A DNA stretch of 64,000 nucleotides from Sporomusa malonica (lineage in GTDB: Bacteria; Bacillota; Negativicutes; Sporomusales; Sporomusaceae), in the NCBI RefSeq assembly GCF_900176355.1, contig NZ_FWXI01000005.1:62001-126000 (forward strand). The letters are read 5' to 3'. Positions 53,092 through 62,993 of this stretch are shown piece after piece. A program made the position numbers and the translations under genes. Below the pieces are notes generated by a model. It was not told the DNA's origin, searched no databases, and worked only from the letters and a program-made list of their open reading frames with translations. Each line of letters opens with the position of its first letter. The first letter of the stretch is position 1.

Positions 53092-54483
53092 CTACCTCTC
53101 GCTTGGGGAAAAGGGCTTACGGAAGAGATACTGACCTTGGGGATCGTCTTCACAAACCAGCCCATTTTTCACCACCTGCCGGCCTCTTAAGAAAACATGA
53201 ATGGCTTGCCCTTGCTGCTCTATCCCTTCATAGGGACTGTAGTCCACTTTGTGCGCATGGGAAGAAGCACCTATGGTCAAGTGACGGGTTTCGTCCCAAA
53301 TCACCAAGTCAGCATGACTGCCCGGAGCAATGACGCCTTTTTGGGGATAAAGTCCAAAGAGTTTTGCCGGCTGGGTCGCCATTTTGTCAACAAACTGGGA
53401 AAGGCTAAGTTTTCCGGCCTTGACACCATAGGTATATAAAATACCCAACCGGTGCTCTACACCGGGAGCGCCATTGGGTATTTTGCTAAAGTCATCTCGT
53501 CCCGCCTCTTTTTGACCACGGAGGTTAAACGAGCAATGGTCGGTAGCGACGGTGTCCAAAATGCCGGTTTTCAGCCCGTTCCATAAATAATCTTGGTTTT
53601 CCTTGGCCCGAAGCGGGGGCGACATAACGTATTTTGCACAGGTAAAAGTGAAATCCTGATATACACTGTCGTCAAGCACTAAATATTGAGGACAGGTTTC
53701 AGCAAATACTCTAATACCCCGGGCTTTGGCCTGCGCAACCGTCTCCAGAGCCTCCCGGCAGCTTAAGTGGACAACAAAAACAGGGGCATCAGTCAGCTCA
53801 GCCAACACCATCAACCGGTTTACCGCTTCCTGTTCCACTCGTGGCGGACGGGACAGCGGATGGTAAAATGGCGCAGTTTTACCTTGCCGGCGAAACTGCT
53901 GGGTTAGATTATCGACAATATCCCCGTTTTCACAGTGAACACAGGTTAGAATACCGCAGTCCCGGCTGCGTTCCAACACTTGGAATAGGGCACTGTCATC
54001 CACCTGCATGATATTTTTGTAGGCCATATAGAGCTTGACTGAAGCTACACCGGCTTCCTGACTGAGCCAGGGCATTTCACGGCCGACATTTTCATTCCAA
54101 TCAGTGATGGCCATGTGAAAACCGTAGTCTGAATAACATTTGCCGTCTGCCCGCCGGTGCCAGTTTTCCAGACCTTGCTGTAAGGTCTCACCCTTGAATT
54201 GGGTGGCATAATCAATTATGGTGGTGGTGCCGCCGAGGATGGCGGCCCTGGTACCACTGGCAAAATCATCGGCAGTAGACAAAGTCCCTACAGGCAAGTC
54301 AAAATGGGTATGGGCATCGATGCCACCCGGAAATATATAACATCCCTCTGCTGACAACACAGTATCTTCCGCGTGCGTTACCTGATCACCAACAGCGACA
54401 ATGATTTCCCCTTGGATACGAATATCGCCCTGATAATAGTCCGCGTCGGTGACAATGGTGCCGCCGCGCAAAACAATTCCCAT
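53092..54483 (-). CDS. Dihydropyrimidinase / D-hydantoinase family protein
   Basis: A cyclic amidohydrolase of 463 aa that opens imide rings such as dihydropyrimidines, hydantoins or related purine breakdown products. Metal ligands: DAHTHFDLP, the carboxylated lysine in VKLYMAYKNI, VHCENGDI, HLSCREAL and TDHCSF. The same gene type (hyuA) is found beside ygfK and ssnA in purine-using enterobacteria and clostridia. ATG 54483 has AAGGAGAGG. A promoter lies just upstream, so it may head a hydA-xdh-guaD transcript. Confidence 0.9.
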   Translation of the reverse strand: MGIVLRGGTIVTDADYYQGDIRIQGEIIVAVGDQVTHAEDTVLSAEGCYIFPGGIDAHTHFDLPVGTLSTADDFASGTRAAILGGTTTIIDYATQFKGETLQQGLENWHRRADGKCYSDYGFHMAITDWNENVGREMPWLSQEAGVASVKLYMAYKNIMQVDDSALFQVLERSRDCGILTCVHCENGDIVDNLTQQFRRQGKTAPFYHPLSRPPRVEQEAVNRLMVLAELTDAPVFVVHLSCREALETVAQAKARGIRVFAETCPQYLVLDDSVYQDFTFTCAKYVMSPPLRAKENQDYLWNGLKTGILDTVATDHCSFNLRGQKEAGRDDFSKIPNGAPGVEHRLGILYTYGVKAGKLSLSQFVDKMATQPAKLFGLYPQKGVIAPGSHADLVIWDETRHLTIGASSHAHKVDYSPYEGIEQQGQAIHVFLRGRQVVKNGLVCEDDPQGQYLFRKPFSPSER

Positions 54484-54537
54484 AAAAACCTCTCCTTGCC
54501 ATAGGAAATTCAATAACAATTAAAACCATTATCGTTC

Positions 54538-54566
54538 ATCTAAACACCGTAACCACTCTCTGTCAA
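54538..54566 (-). promoter_or_regulatory. Probable promoter of the hydantoinase-xdh-guaD run
   Basis: Minus-strand TTGACA (54561-54566), 17-bp spacer, TTAGAT (54538-54543), in the 204-bp gap between ssnA and the hydantoinase gene. The -35 is perfect; the -10 matches 4 of 6. The remainder of the gap shows no gene. Confidence 0.5.
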
Positions 54567-54687
54567 GACACTAGGCGATACTGATGTGAGTCATGCTCTT
54601 TATTGCTTTTTTCTATCCGTTTGTTGGAAATCCTTTAATCTCGGTAACATCGAACTCGTTTAGCAGGAGGTTCACTGTATCGGTTTA

Positions 54688-56016
54688 TTACGGCAGCTTA
54701 TCCATGTTGTCCCATAGACGCTGGGCGGCCTTACGGGCTTTGGCATAAATCGGACTGACGTCAAAAGTAAACTGTCTGTTTTCCAGCACAATGTTGCCGT
54801 TGATAATAACGGTAGTCACATCACGGGAGTCCATACCAAAGGCAATGTGACCGCCGATATTTCCAGGCACAAGCGGTGTGGGAGCCTGGTAATCCAGCAC
54901 TGTCAAATCGGCTTTACAGCCGGCAGCCACGCGGCCGAAATCGGCAGCAAAGTATCGCTTCAATATCTCGTTGCCGTTAGACAGGAACTTGAGGTAGCTG
55001 TCAGGCCACAGGGCACCGGCAGCATCTTTATGTTTGAAGTAGGCAAACTTCATTTCTTCCCACATATCACTACCCATGCCGTCAGTTCCCAGCACCAGGT
55101 TTTTGTACAGGGGCAATTTGGCGCTGTAGCCAACATTGTTGTTCATGTTTGAACGGGCGTTGTGAGCCAGAAAGGCGTCTTTGGCATTGATGATTTCAAT
55201 ATCCTGGTCTGACAGGTATACGCCATGCACCAGGAGAGCTTTGTCATTGATTAAGCCATAATCGCTCAAACGGACAATAATATCTTTACCGTACATATGG
55301 TGGCTGTGGGACACATCATAACGGTCTTCGGCCACATGGACATGGATGCCGCGTCCGGTTTCACGCACAGCGTCGGCCATCAGCCTAAGGGCAGCGTTAG
55401 GCATAGTAACAGGCGCGTGGCCGCCAATCATGGCCTCTACCAGGTGATTGCCGCCTGTGGCCGCTCTGTCACTTTCGCACAGTTTGGCAAAATCGACATT
55501 CTCCTGAACCCCGGCTTCTACTTCGCTGAGTCCCCCATTGCGGTCAGTGGTTTCATAACAGGTAATGCCGCGCAGGCCGGTTTCCTCAAAAGCTTTTTTG
55601 AGAGTTTTGAGCGAGCCTTTGAGGAAGGCTGGTGAGGCGTGGTGGTCAATTACCGAGGTTGTGCCACAGCGGATTGCTTCCAGTGAGCAGACCATTCCGC
55701 TGTAGTAGAGGATTTCTTCGTCAATAGCCAAGTCTAGCCGCCACCATAGATTCCTGAGTACAGACACAAAGTCGGGACTGGGGGCAATATTGGCGGTGAT
55801 CCCTCTGGCTAAGCCGGAATAAAAATGGTTGTGACTGCAGACAATGCCTGGCATAACTATTTTTCCCTGTATATCAAGCACGCGGTTGGCCTGAACATTG
55901 GCCGAGGCGCCTACGCCGACGGCAGCAATTTTGCTGCCGTCAATGACAATATCGACACCGGATTGTATAGAAGCTGGATGAAAGTCTACAACTGTGGCGT
56001 TTTTTAAAACTAGCAT
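54688..56016 (-). CDS. ssnA: Putative aminohydrolase SsnA
   Basis: A 442-aa amidohydrolase-superfamily protein. Metal ligands lie in SHNHFYSGLARG, HVHVAEDRYD, LVHGVYL and LGTDGMGSD. SsnA occurs in E. coli between ygfK and other purine genes; its substrate is not established, though recent purine/uric acid fermentation work places it in that pathway. It starts 12 bp after the ygfK stop with a GGGGGG site and is likely co-transcribed. It is not a duplicate of the guaD product: the motifs and lengths around the first histidine pair differ. Confidence 0.9.
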   Translation of the reverse strand: MLVLKNATVVDFHPASIQSGVDIVIDGSKIAAVGVGASANVQANRVLDIQGKIVMPGIVCSHNHFYSGLARGITANIAPSPDFVSVLRNLWWRLDLAIDEEILYYSGMVCSLEAIRCGTTSVIDHHASPAFLKGSLKTLKKAFEETGLRGITCYETTDRNGGLSEVEAGVQENVDFAKLCESDRAATGGNHLVEAMIGGHAPVTMPNAALRLMADAVRETGRGIHVHVAEDRYDVSHSHHMYGKDIIVRLSDYGLINDKALLVHGVYLSDQDIEIINAKDAFLAHNARSNMNNNVGYSAKLPLYKNLVLGTDGMGSDMWEEMKFAYFKHKDAAGALWPDSYLKFLSNGNEILKRYFAADFGRVAAGCKADLTVLDYQAPTPLVPGNIGGHIAFGMDSRDVTTVIINGNIVLENRQFTFDVSPIYAKARKAAQRLWDNMDKLP

Positions 56017-56028
56017 AATGGTCCCCCC

Positions 56029-59000
56029 TTATTCCTCCACACGCCCGAACAACGTCGGCCGGTTATTGTACAGGTAATTAAATACTTGGGCCATTTGGTC
56101 AAAGGTCGTGTTGCCGGTTGTCTGAATCAGGCCATTTTCAAGCTTATGGGTAGTAACTTCACTATTAGCGCGAACAGTTAGTATATCGCCTTCCACAAAA
56201 AAGCCGCTGTTTTGACTATGGTCAAAGTCGTCACGACGGCTAAATACTGTAAGCTTATCGGAGAACGGACGGCCTTCCCACGGACAGAAGCCGGCACAAT
56301 TGCCGCATTCGTTGCAGAAGGCATCCAGGTGGATAATCTGGTTGTAGTTGGCAAAGCCATTATCTAAGCGAATAGCCAGGTTAGCGCGGTTGGGGCAAAC
56401 TTCCACGCACTTGTTGCAAACATAGTTGCACTCTAAGCACCGGTTGTACTCTCTGTCACCTGTGGCAACATCGACTTTACCTGAACCTTCGTGCGCCAGA
56501 GGCGCAGCATTTGTCAAACCAAATTTTTTGGCAGCAATCTCTTTAGCCTGCTCACAATGGGCTTTACTTGTTTTGTCGGCGTTGCTTTCAAAACCGGGTA
56601 TTTCTTTTTGACAGATGGCGTCAGCCGCTCTACGCCCATCGGCAATACACTTTACAATTGAGGATGCGCCTTGCCGGACATCACCGGCTAAGTATACGTT
56701 CTCTAGATTGGTCAATTGCTGCCCTTGTGTAGTAATACCCAGTTTGGCAAGTAAGACTGTATTAATATCTTCACCGATCGCGATAATGATGGTGTCGGCT
56801 TCAAAGGTCTTGTATTTGCCGGTAGGTTCAGGCTGACGGCGGCCGCTGGCGTCAGGTTTGCCAAGCTGCATAACCAGGCAGACAAGATTGCCCTGGGCAT
56901 CAATTTTTTCCGGGTTGACTAAAAAATTAAAGTCTACGTTATTGGCTACAGCCAGATCGTATTCGGCTCGGTCGGCAGGCATTTCATTAATGGAGCGGCG
57001 GTACACAATGGCGCTTGTTTCTACACCCTTTACCCGCAAAGCCGTGCGGCTGGCGTCCATAGCAGTGTTGCCGGCACCGATGGTAACAACGGTTTTTCCT
57101 AATTTGAGGGCAGATGCATCTTGGTTAAATTGGGCCAGGAATTTTAAAGCCGGAATGATTTGCGGTTGTTTATCGCTTTCCACTTTGAGTGTAAAGGTTT
57201 TTTCTGCGCCAGCGCCTACGGCTACAATTACATAGTTGTAGCCTTGTTGTTTGAGGTCGGCGGGAGTAAGATCCGGGCTGGAGTTGAAAACAAACTCCAC
57301 GCCATGTGCTTTGATAAAGTTAATATCGCTGTCAATTGTCTCGCGGCTGATGCGGAAATTGGGGATTATATGCTGTACAGTGCCGCCGGCACTTGCACGG
57401 GTTTCGTATACCGTCACGCTAATGCCCTGGCGGGCTAAGAAGTAGGCTGAGGCCAGACCGGCCGGACCGGCCCCCATCACAGCCACTTTGACGCCGTTTT
57501 TGCTCTGGGGCAGCACATAATTTTTACGATATTCATCCCAACCTTGTTCGACAGCCAGGCGCTTAACCTCACGAATCTGTACACAGCCTTCATAATCCAG
57601 GCGGGTACAATTGTGCTGACAGGCATGGTCGCAGATGGTCCCGGTAATACCTGGCAGGGCATTTTTTTCATAGATAAGCGCAAGTGCCTCAGCATAACGC
57701 TTCTGCCCTGCCAGCCGAATGTATTCAGGAATGTCCTGGTTAATGGGACAGGCTGTTTTGCAGGGAGCGGCCGTACAGTTAAACAGCGGCAGCGGGCTCT
57801 TGACTGAAGCTTTGGCAGATCCGCGGAAATGCTTTTGCGAATAGCCGGCAGTAAGAGATTTTTCCGCCAGGGCTTGCAGTTTGGCAACATCAATCTTGTC
57901 AACTTCCCAGCCGGAAGCTGTCTCAAGTTTTGTGGCAATGGCTGCCATACGGGCATAGCCCCCGGGTTTGAGCATCTCGGTAGCCATTGTGACAGGCTTA
58001 ATGCCTGTGGCAAATACGTCTAATACATTGTGTTCGGTAATACCGCCAGAGAAAGATATAGGCATTTCCCCCTGAAACTCTGCCGAGATTTTGGCAGCCA
58101 GAGTAATAGACAGCGGGAACAGGGCGCGGCCTGACATGTACATCTCACTGCCAGGCAGCTTGCCTTTAAAGTTGACTGAGCCTAAGGTATTGGTTAACTT
58201 AACGCCCAAAAAGCGGCCTTGCTTACCAGCTAATTCTTTAAGCCGGGTCAGCATGGGGATGGCGTCAGTATACTTAAGGTCATGGTCAAAGGCGTCTTCG
58301 GACAACTCGACATAGTCAAAGTCAGTGTTGTCAAGAATGGATCGCACGCCCTGGTAAGTCAGCAGCGTGGGATTAAGTTTTACGTACATGTCAATTTTCT
58401 TTTCGGTCAGCAAGTATCCGCAAATTCTTTCAATTTCAGCAGGCGGGCAGCCGTGCATGGTAGAGAGGGTAATTGACTGACAGACATGGCCTGAGATGCG
58501 TCCCTCGATGCCGCCAAGCCGCGGCAGGCGCTCTTCTAAGCCGGTGCCTTTCAGGAAACTGCCTTCAGCAACAAGAGCTTCTACTTCGGCCAGACATTGC
58601 TGAAAGTACGGATGCCGGGAGGCATCACGCAGGTTGTTCAGGTAAGCGTCCATACGCGGCGACTGGATGCCTTCCAAGTTATAGCCTGCGCTCATATTAA
58701 AGATAAAGGAACGTTTGCCGCTTTGACTGAGACCAAAGACTTCCTCCACTACATGCAGCAGCACCCAGGCTTTGATGTATTCTTCGTAGGCTTTTTCTAC
58801 CGTAAACTCGCTTGACCATTCGGTGTTAAAGCCTTCGTCATCGGCATCAATACAGGGTTTAGCAACAGGCGGTTCATGTTCCTGAACAGTCTTAAGCTCA
58901 ATAAAGCGTGCACCGGCCAGGTAAGCTACCACAATATTCTGGGCCAACTGGGTGTGCGGCCCGGCAGCAGGCCCTACGGTAGTCTCGATAGTTTCACCAA

Positions 59001-59139
59001 AGAGGGAAAATGTTTTACCGCTTTGCTTTCGAAAGAAATGGCTTGCAGGATAGCCAAAGACGGAACAGTCGGCCGCATATTCTTGGAAAATCCGTGCAAC
59101 AAGTCCAAGCAGGGGAACCGGTCTCATTATGTCTCCCAT
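56029..59139 (-). CDS. ygfK: YgfK-type iron-sulfur flavoprotein (putative selenate reductase subunit)
   Basis: A 1036-aa multidomain protein. An N-terminal dihydroorotate-dehydrogenase-like barrel (about 1-430, with LKTVQEHEPPVAKP) is followed by a GltD-like cysteine module (CTAAPCKTACPINQDIP). Two nucleotide-binding folds come next (VAVMGAGPAGLASAYFLARQ and VVTIGAGNTAMDASR), then a C-terminal ferredoxin pair (CNYVCNKCVEVCPN and CNECGNCAGFCPWEG). The annotation name is historical; in this setting it probably moves electrons for reduction of a purine ring or from a molybdenum hydroxylase. ATG 59139 is preceded by AGGAGGAG. Confidence 0.92.
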   Translation of the reverse strand: MGDIMRPVPLLGLVARIFQEYAADCSVFGYPASHFFRKQSGKTFSLFGETIETTVGPAAGPHTQLAQNIVVAYLAGARFIELKTVQEHEPPVAKPCIDADDEGFNTEWSSEFTVEKAYEEYIKAWVLLHVVEEVFGLSQSGKRSFIFNMSAGYNLEGIQSPRMDAYLNNLRDASRHPYFQQCLAEVEALVAEGSFLKGTGLEERLPRLGGIEGRISGHVCQSITLSTMHGCPPAEIERICGYLLTEKKIDMYVKLNPTLLTYQGVRSILDNTDFDYVELSEDAFDHDLKYTDAIPMLTRLKELAGKQGRFLGVKLTNTLGSVNFKGKLPGSEMYMSGRALFPLSITLAAKISAEFQGEMPISFSGGITEHNVLDVFATGIKPVTMATEMLKPGGYARMAAIATKLETASGWEVDKIDVAKLQALAEKSLTAGYSQKHFRGSAKASVKSPLPLFNCTAAPCKTACPINQDIPEYIRLAGQKRYAEALALIYEKNALPGITGTICDHACQHNCTRLDYEGCVQIREVKRLAVEQGWDEYRKNYVLPQSKNGVKVAVMGAGPAGLASAYFLARQGISVTVYETRASAGGTVQHIIPNFRISRETIDSDINFIKAHGVEFVFNSSPDLTPADLKQQGYNYVIVAVGAGAEKTFTLKVESDKQPQIIPALKFLAQFNQDASALKLGKTVVTIGAGNTAMDASRTALRVKGVETSAIVYRRSINEMPADRAEYDLAVANNVDFNFLVNPEKIDAQGNLVCLVMQLGKPDASGRRQPEPTGKYKTFEADTIIIAIGEDINTVLLAKLGITTQGQQLTNLENVYLAGDVRQGASSIVKCIADGRRAADAICQKEIPGFESNADKTSKAHCEQAKEIAAKKFGLTNAAPLAHEGSGKVDVATGDREYNRCLECNYVCNKCVEVCPNRANLAIRLDNGFANYNQIIHLDAFCNECGNCAGFCPWEGRPFSDKLTVFSRRDDFDHSQNSGFFVEGDILTVRANSEVTTHKLENGLIQTTGNTTFDQMAQVFNYLYNNRPTLFGRVEE

Positions 59140-59250
59140 TAGTGACTCCTCCTATTTATTTCATCTATATATACAATGAATGAACGTTTTACAGGTGGTG
59201 CGTGTTGGCTAACAGAGCGCAATGGCTTCTAATTCTATCTAAACATAGAA

Positions 59251-61806
59251 TTATTTCTTACGGCTATAGGGTGTCTGGATAAGCGGCAAATCCGGACGAA
59301 TTTTTCTGTCCAGTCTGAAATAGGCACCGGCAACAGCTGGTGCGGTAGGAATGGCAGTAATTTCGCCTACGCCTTTAGCGCCATAGGCCAGCTCAGCCTG
59401 GTTTTTTTCTACAAGAAGGCTTTCGATTTCAGGGACATTACCGGCCCGGAAAAGACCTAGAGTTCCGAATTTAACTTGCGGTATCCCGTTTTTCAGCGGA
59501 AAATCTTCGGTTAGAGCATACCCCAGTCCCATAACTACTCCACCTTCAATCTGTCCTTCGACCCCTATTGGATTAATGGCTTTGCCAACATCATGAGCGG
59601 CTACTACTTTGACCAGTTTGCCTACATCGTTAAGGATAACTACCTGGCTGGCGTAACCGTAGGCAACATGGCTTACCGGGTTAAGCTTATCAGACCCCAT
59701 GGGGTCGGTTATACCTGAATATTCGCCGTAAAACTCACGGTCTTCCAACTCGCTTATCTTGGTTGCAGCCAGTGCTTCCCTGAGCTTGAGCGCCGCCCGG
59801 CGGACGGCCTCGCCGGTGAAGACTGTCTGACGCGAGGCTGTTGTGGTACCGGAATTAGGTGTAAGATAGGTATCAGGTACAGCCATGGCGGTTTGGAAAT
59901 AATCAAGACCGGTTGTTTCGCACAAAATCTGGGTCATAGCTGTAGCTAAGCCCTGACCGATACAAGCGGCGCCTGTAAGAATAACGGCTTTACCATCTTC
60001 GATTTTTATTTTTGCCCGACCAATGTCTGGCAGCCCAACACCGATTCCGGCATTTTTCATAGCACAAGCAAGACCTGCGTAGGGACTGGCGTCAAATGCT
60101 GCCTTGACAGCCAGCAGGGTTTCTTTCAGGGCGGTGCCCTGGTCGGCGATTTGACCGTTTGGCAAAACCTTGCCGGGTTCAATGGCATTGCGCCAGCGTA
60201 TCTCCCACTGGGATATACCGACTTTTTCAGCCAGCAGGTTGATGTTGGTTTCCATGGCAAAGCAGGACTGGGTTACGCCAAACCCCCGGAAGGCGCCAGC
60301 AGGAGGATTATTGGTATATACGCCCAACCCGACAATATCTACATTCTCAATTTGATATGGTCCGGCTGCATGGGTGCAGGCCCGCTGCAATACCGGCCCG
60401 CACAGCGAGGCATAGGCTCCGGTATCGGCAATTAATTGGGCTTTTACGGCCGTGATGATGCCATTTTCGTCACAAGCGGTTGTAAATTCCAGCTCCATGG
60501 CATGCCGTTTGGGATGGATATTGATGCTGTCCTGACGGGCCAGCGTATTTTTCACCGGTTTTTTTGTATGCCAGGCTAAGAGAGCAGCATGATGCTGCAC
60601 AGATAGGTCTTCTTTGCCGCCGAAACCGCCGCCCACCACTTTGCTGATAATGCGTACATGGTTTTCATCCACCCCCAGCAGGGAAACAAGGGCGTGGTGA
60701 TCGTCGTAGACGTTCTGCCCTGACGTATACACGGTCAGCGTGCCGTCAACATTCAGTACAGCCAGGGCGCTCTCAGGTTCGAGAAAGGCGTGCTCGGTGG
60801 CCGGGGTGGTGTAGTGCTGGGTTACGACATGCGTGGCCTTGGTAATGGCGGCGTCCACATTGCCGCGTTTAAGCACGGTTTTAGCCAGCAGGTTGCCCTT
60901 GGGGTGAAGCTGCGGCGCATTGTCAGCTAGCGCCTGGCTGGGAGAGGTTAGCGGATTTAACTCTTCATAATCGACTTTTATTAACTTGATAGCCTCTTGG
61001 GCAATTTTTTTACTGGTAGCGGCTACTGCGGCCAGTGCATCACCGATATAGCGGGTTTCTTCCCCGGCGGCGATAAAGGCCGGCCAATCGGGAACAATAT
61101 GCCCTTGATGGCGTCGACCGGGAATATCCCTGGCGGTAATGATGGCCTCAACACCAGGCAATGTCTGTGCGGTCGAAGTGTCAATACTTTTAATCAGAGC
61201 GCGGGCGCTAGGTGCCCGTAAGACGGCGGCGTGCAACATACCTTCGACATACATGTCGTCCACGTACTCGGCCAATCCTAACACTTTGTCTTTGGCATCG
61301 ATACGCGGCATTCTGTCGCCTACTTTATAGTTAACATTCGTCGGTGGTATGTACCCTTCACGCAGGGCTTTGGCAACCAGCAGTACGGCCTGCTCAATTT
61401 TAACATAACCTGTGCAGCGGCAGATGTTGCCGAGGAGCGCTTTTTTTACTTCATCTTGAGAGGGGTCTAACGTCTTATCCAGTAAAGCTTTAGTGCTAAT
61501 CACCATGCCTGGTATGCAGAAACCACATTGCACGGCACCGGCAGCGGCAAACGCCCAGCTATAGATGGACTTTTCCTGCTCGGACAAACCTTCAACTGTT
61601 AACAGCGTTTTGCCGTTGATTTTGGCAGTTGTCAGCACACAGGCCCGCATAGCTTTTCCGTCCAATAACACCATACAGGCCCCGCAGGCTCCTTCAGCAC
61701 AGCCGTTTTTTACCGAAGTAAGACGGACGACTTCTCTCAGGTACTCAAGCAAGTTTATTTCCTTGTCACAGACTGTTGGCTGACCGTTTAATATAAAACT
61801 ATACAT
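59251..61806 (-). CDS. xdhD: XdhD-like fused [2Fe-2S]/molybdenum hydroxylase
   Basis: An 851-aa fusion of a two-cluster [2Fe-2S] domain (about 1-150: GCAEGACGACMV, QCGFCIPGMV, NICRCTGYV) with a full molybdenum catalytic domain (GGGFGGKED, RGFGVTQSCF and the AKGVGEITAIPTAPA block with the catalytic Glu). It lacks an FAD domain, so electrons probably leave through YgfK next door. It belongs to the group named selenium-dependent xanthine dehydrogenase or XdhD, where a labile selenium ligand, not selenocysteine, is proposed; no in-frame TGA is seen. It heads the xdhD-ygfK-ssnA stretch, 112 bp ahead of ygfK. ATG 61806 has GGAGGG. Confidence 0.9.
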   Translation of the reverse strand: MYSFILNGQPTVCDKEINLLEYLREVVRLTSVKNGCAEGACGACMVLLDGKAMRACVLTTAKINGKTLLTVEGLSEQEKSIYSWAFAAAGAVQCGFCIPGMVISTKALLDKTLDPSQDEVKKALLGNICRCTGYVKIEQAVLLVAKALREGYIPPTNVNYKVGDRMPRIDAKDKVLGLAEYVDDMYVEGMLHAAVLRAPSARALIKSIDTSTAQTLPGVEAIITARDIPGRRHQGHIVPDWPAFIAAGEETRYIGDALAAVAATSKKIAQEAIKLIKVDYEELNPLTSPSQALADNAPQLHPKGNLLAKTVLKRGNVDAAITKATHVVTQHYTTPATEHAFLEPESALAVLNVDGTLTVYTSGQNVYDDHHALVSLLGVDENHVRIISKVVGGGFGGKEDLSVQHHAALLAWHTKKPVKNTLARQDSINIHPKRHAMELEFTTACDENGIITAVKAQLIADTGAYASLCGPVLQRACTHAAGPYQIENVDIVGLGVYTNNPPAGAFRGFGVTQSCFAMETNINLLAEKVGISQWEIRWRNAIEPGKVLPNGQIADQGTALKETLLAVKAAFDASPYAGLACAMKNAGIGVGLPDIGRAKIKIEDGKAVILTGAACIGQGLATAMTQILCETTGLDYFQTAMAVPDTYLTPNSGTTTASRQTVFTGEAVRRAALKLREALAATKISELEDREFYGEYSGITDPMGSDKLNPVSHVAYGYASQVVILNDVGKLVKVVAAHDVGKAINPIGVEGQIEGGVVMGLGYALTEDFPLKNGIPQVKFGTLGLFRAGNVPEIESLLVEKNQAELAYGAKGVGEITAIPTAPAVAGAYFRLDRKIRPDLPLIQTPYSRKK

Positions 61807-62001
61807 GGTAATCCCTCCTGCTTAGGAAAGGTTATGCAGCTTTAAAGTTCATTTTTGCTGTGGTTTTTTATGTTCTTAATTTTTTTTATTGCAGCGGATG
61901 ACGTATTCAGCTTGAAGCTTGATAAACGTCTTTTTCGCGAATTTTCAATCTCAGTCAGATTTCGACAATCAAAACCGATTGGCTGCCGTTATTAAGATTA
62001 T

Positions 62002-62035
62002 GGTAGAGATACTCCCGAGCGGGAGTATCTCTACC
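62002..62035. terminator. 15-bp perfect hairpin after the carbamate kinase gene
   Basis: GGTAGAGATACTCCC and its exact inverse around GAGC. It lies 5 bp past the kinase stop. No T tract follows, so it may protect the mRNA 3' end or partially terminate, rather than act as a standard terminator. The remaining 195 bp up to xdhD hold no gene. Confidence 0.6.
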
Positions 62036-62040
62036 TGCTT

Positions 62041-62991
62041 CTATAGTTGCACGTGAGTTCCCGTTTTTCCAGCTACTGCTTCTTCCAAGGACTCCGGATT
62101 GGTAATAATGGCTTTGCTGCCGCCGTTTTCCAGGAATTTGATTACAGCCTGGATCTTGGGCAGCATGCTGCCTGGTGCAAAATGATTTTCTTTTACATAT
62201 TCTTTTAGTTCAGCAAGAGTGACTCTGTCTAAGGCTTTCTCTTCCGGTTTGCCGTAGTTTAAGTATACTTTGGGCACACCGGTTGAGATTATCAGTTCAT
62301 CTGCTAGAATCTGTGTGGCTAGCAGGCTGGCGGCAAAGTCTTTGTCTATAACAGCATCGACGCCTTTAAAGCAGCCATCCTCCTGCCGGATGACCGGGAT
62401 ACCGCCGCCGCCTACTGCAATCATGCAGTAACCTTCTCGTACTAATTTATGAATAACGTCTTTTTCGACAATTTCCAGGGGCAAAGGGGAAGCCACTACC
62501 CGGCGGTAACCCCGCCCTGAGTCACTTACCATAACCCAGTCAGGATGCTCCTTTTGAATTTTTTCTGACTGCTCCTGGGTGTAAAAAGAGCCGATCGGTT
62601 TGGTCGGTTTTTGAAAGGCCGGATCATTGGCGTCTACCACTACCTGCGTAACCAGGGTAATAGCCGATTTATCCATGCCCCTTTTTTTAAACTCATTATC
62701 CATAGCCTGTTGAATCTGATAACCAATAGCCCCTTGGGTATCGGCTCCACAAGCTACCAGGGGTACAAAATGCATTCCTGCTACTTCGTTTGCAATTTCT
62801 GACCGCCTGAGAATAAAACCTACCTGAGGTCCGTTGCCATGAGTAATAATTACCTCATACCCTTGTTCCATCATGCCAACAATATGCTTAGCAGTCTCAC
62901 AGACGGCATCATACTGATCCTCTACCGTCTGGCGCGTGTTATCCCGAATTAAGGAGTTGCCCCCAATAGCGATAACAGCTAATTTGGTCAT
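62041..62991 (-). CDS. Carbamate kinase (YqeA/ArcC type)
   Basis: Makes ATP and carbamate from carbamoyl phosphate and ADP. The 316-aa protein has LAVIAIGGNSLIRD at the N-terminus, ITHGNGPQVGFILRR, the VASPLPLEIVEKD loop and the VGGGGIPV motif, all typical of carbamate kinases. Its start is 2 bp after the carbamoyltransferase stop, so the pair is co-translated. In the island it recovers ATP from carbamoyl phosphate released from ureido compounds, as in allantoin or citrulline fermentation. Confidence 0.93.
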   Translation of the reverse strand: MTKLAVIAIGGNSLIRDNTRQTVEDQYDAVCETAKHIVGMMEQGYEVIITHGNGPQVGFILRRSEIANEVAGMHFVPLVACGADTQGAIGYQIQQAMDNEFKKRGMDKSAITLVTQVVVDANDPAFQKPTKPIGSFYTQEQSEKIQKEHPDWVMVSDSGRGYRRVVASPLPLEIVEKDVIHKLVREGYCMIAVGGGGIPVIRQEDGCFKGVDAVIDKDFAASLLATQILADELIISTGVPKVYLNYGKPEEKALDRVTLAELKEYVKENHFAPGSMLPKIQAVIKFLENGGSKAIITNPESLEEAVAGKTGTHVQL

Positions 62992-62993
62992 AC

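Noticed and set aside
56029..59139. Naming the YgfK protein a selenate reductase
   Set aside because: The name is inherited; no molybdopterin reductase domain is present and the gene lies in a purine cluster.
59251..61806. Selenocysteine in the XdhD-like protein
   Set aside because: The frame is open throughout with no in-frame TGA; the selenium proposed for this group is a labile ligand.
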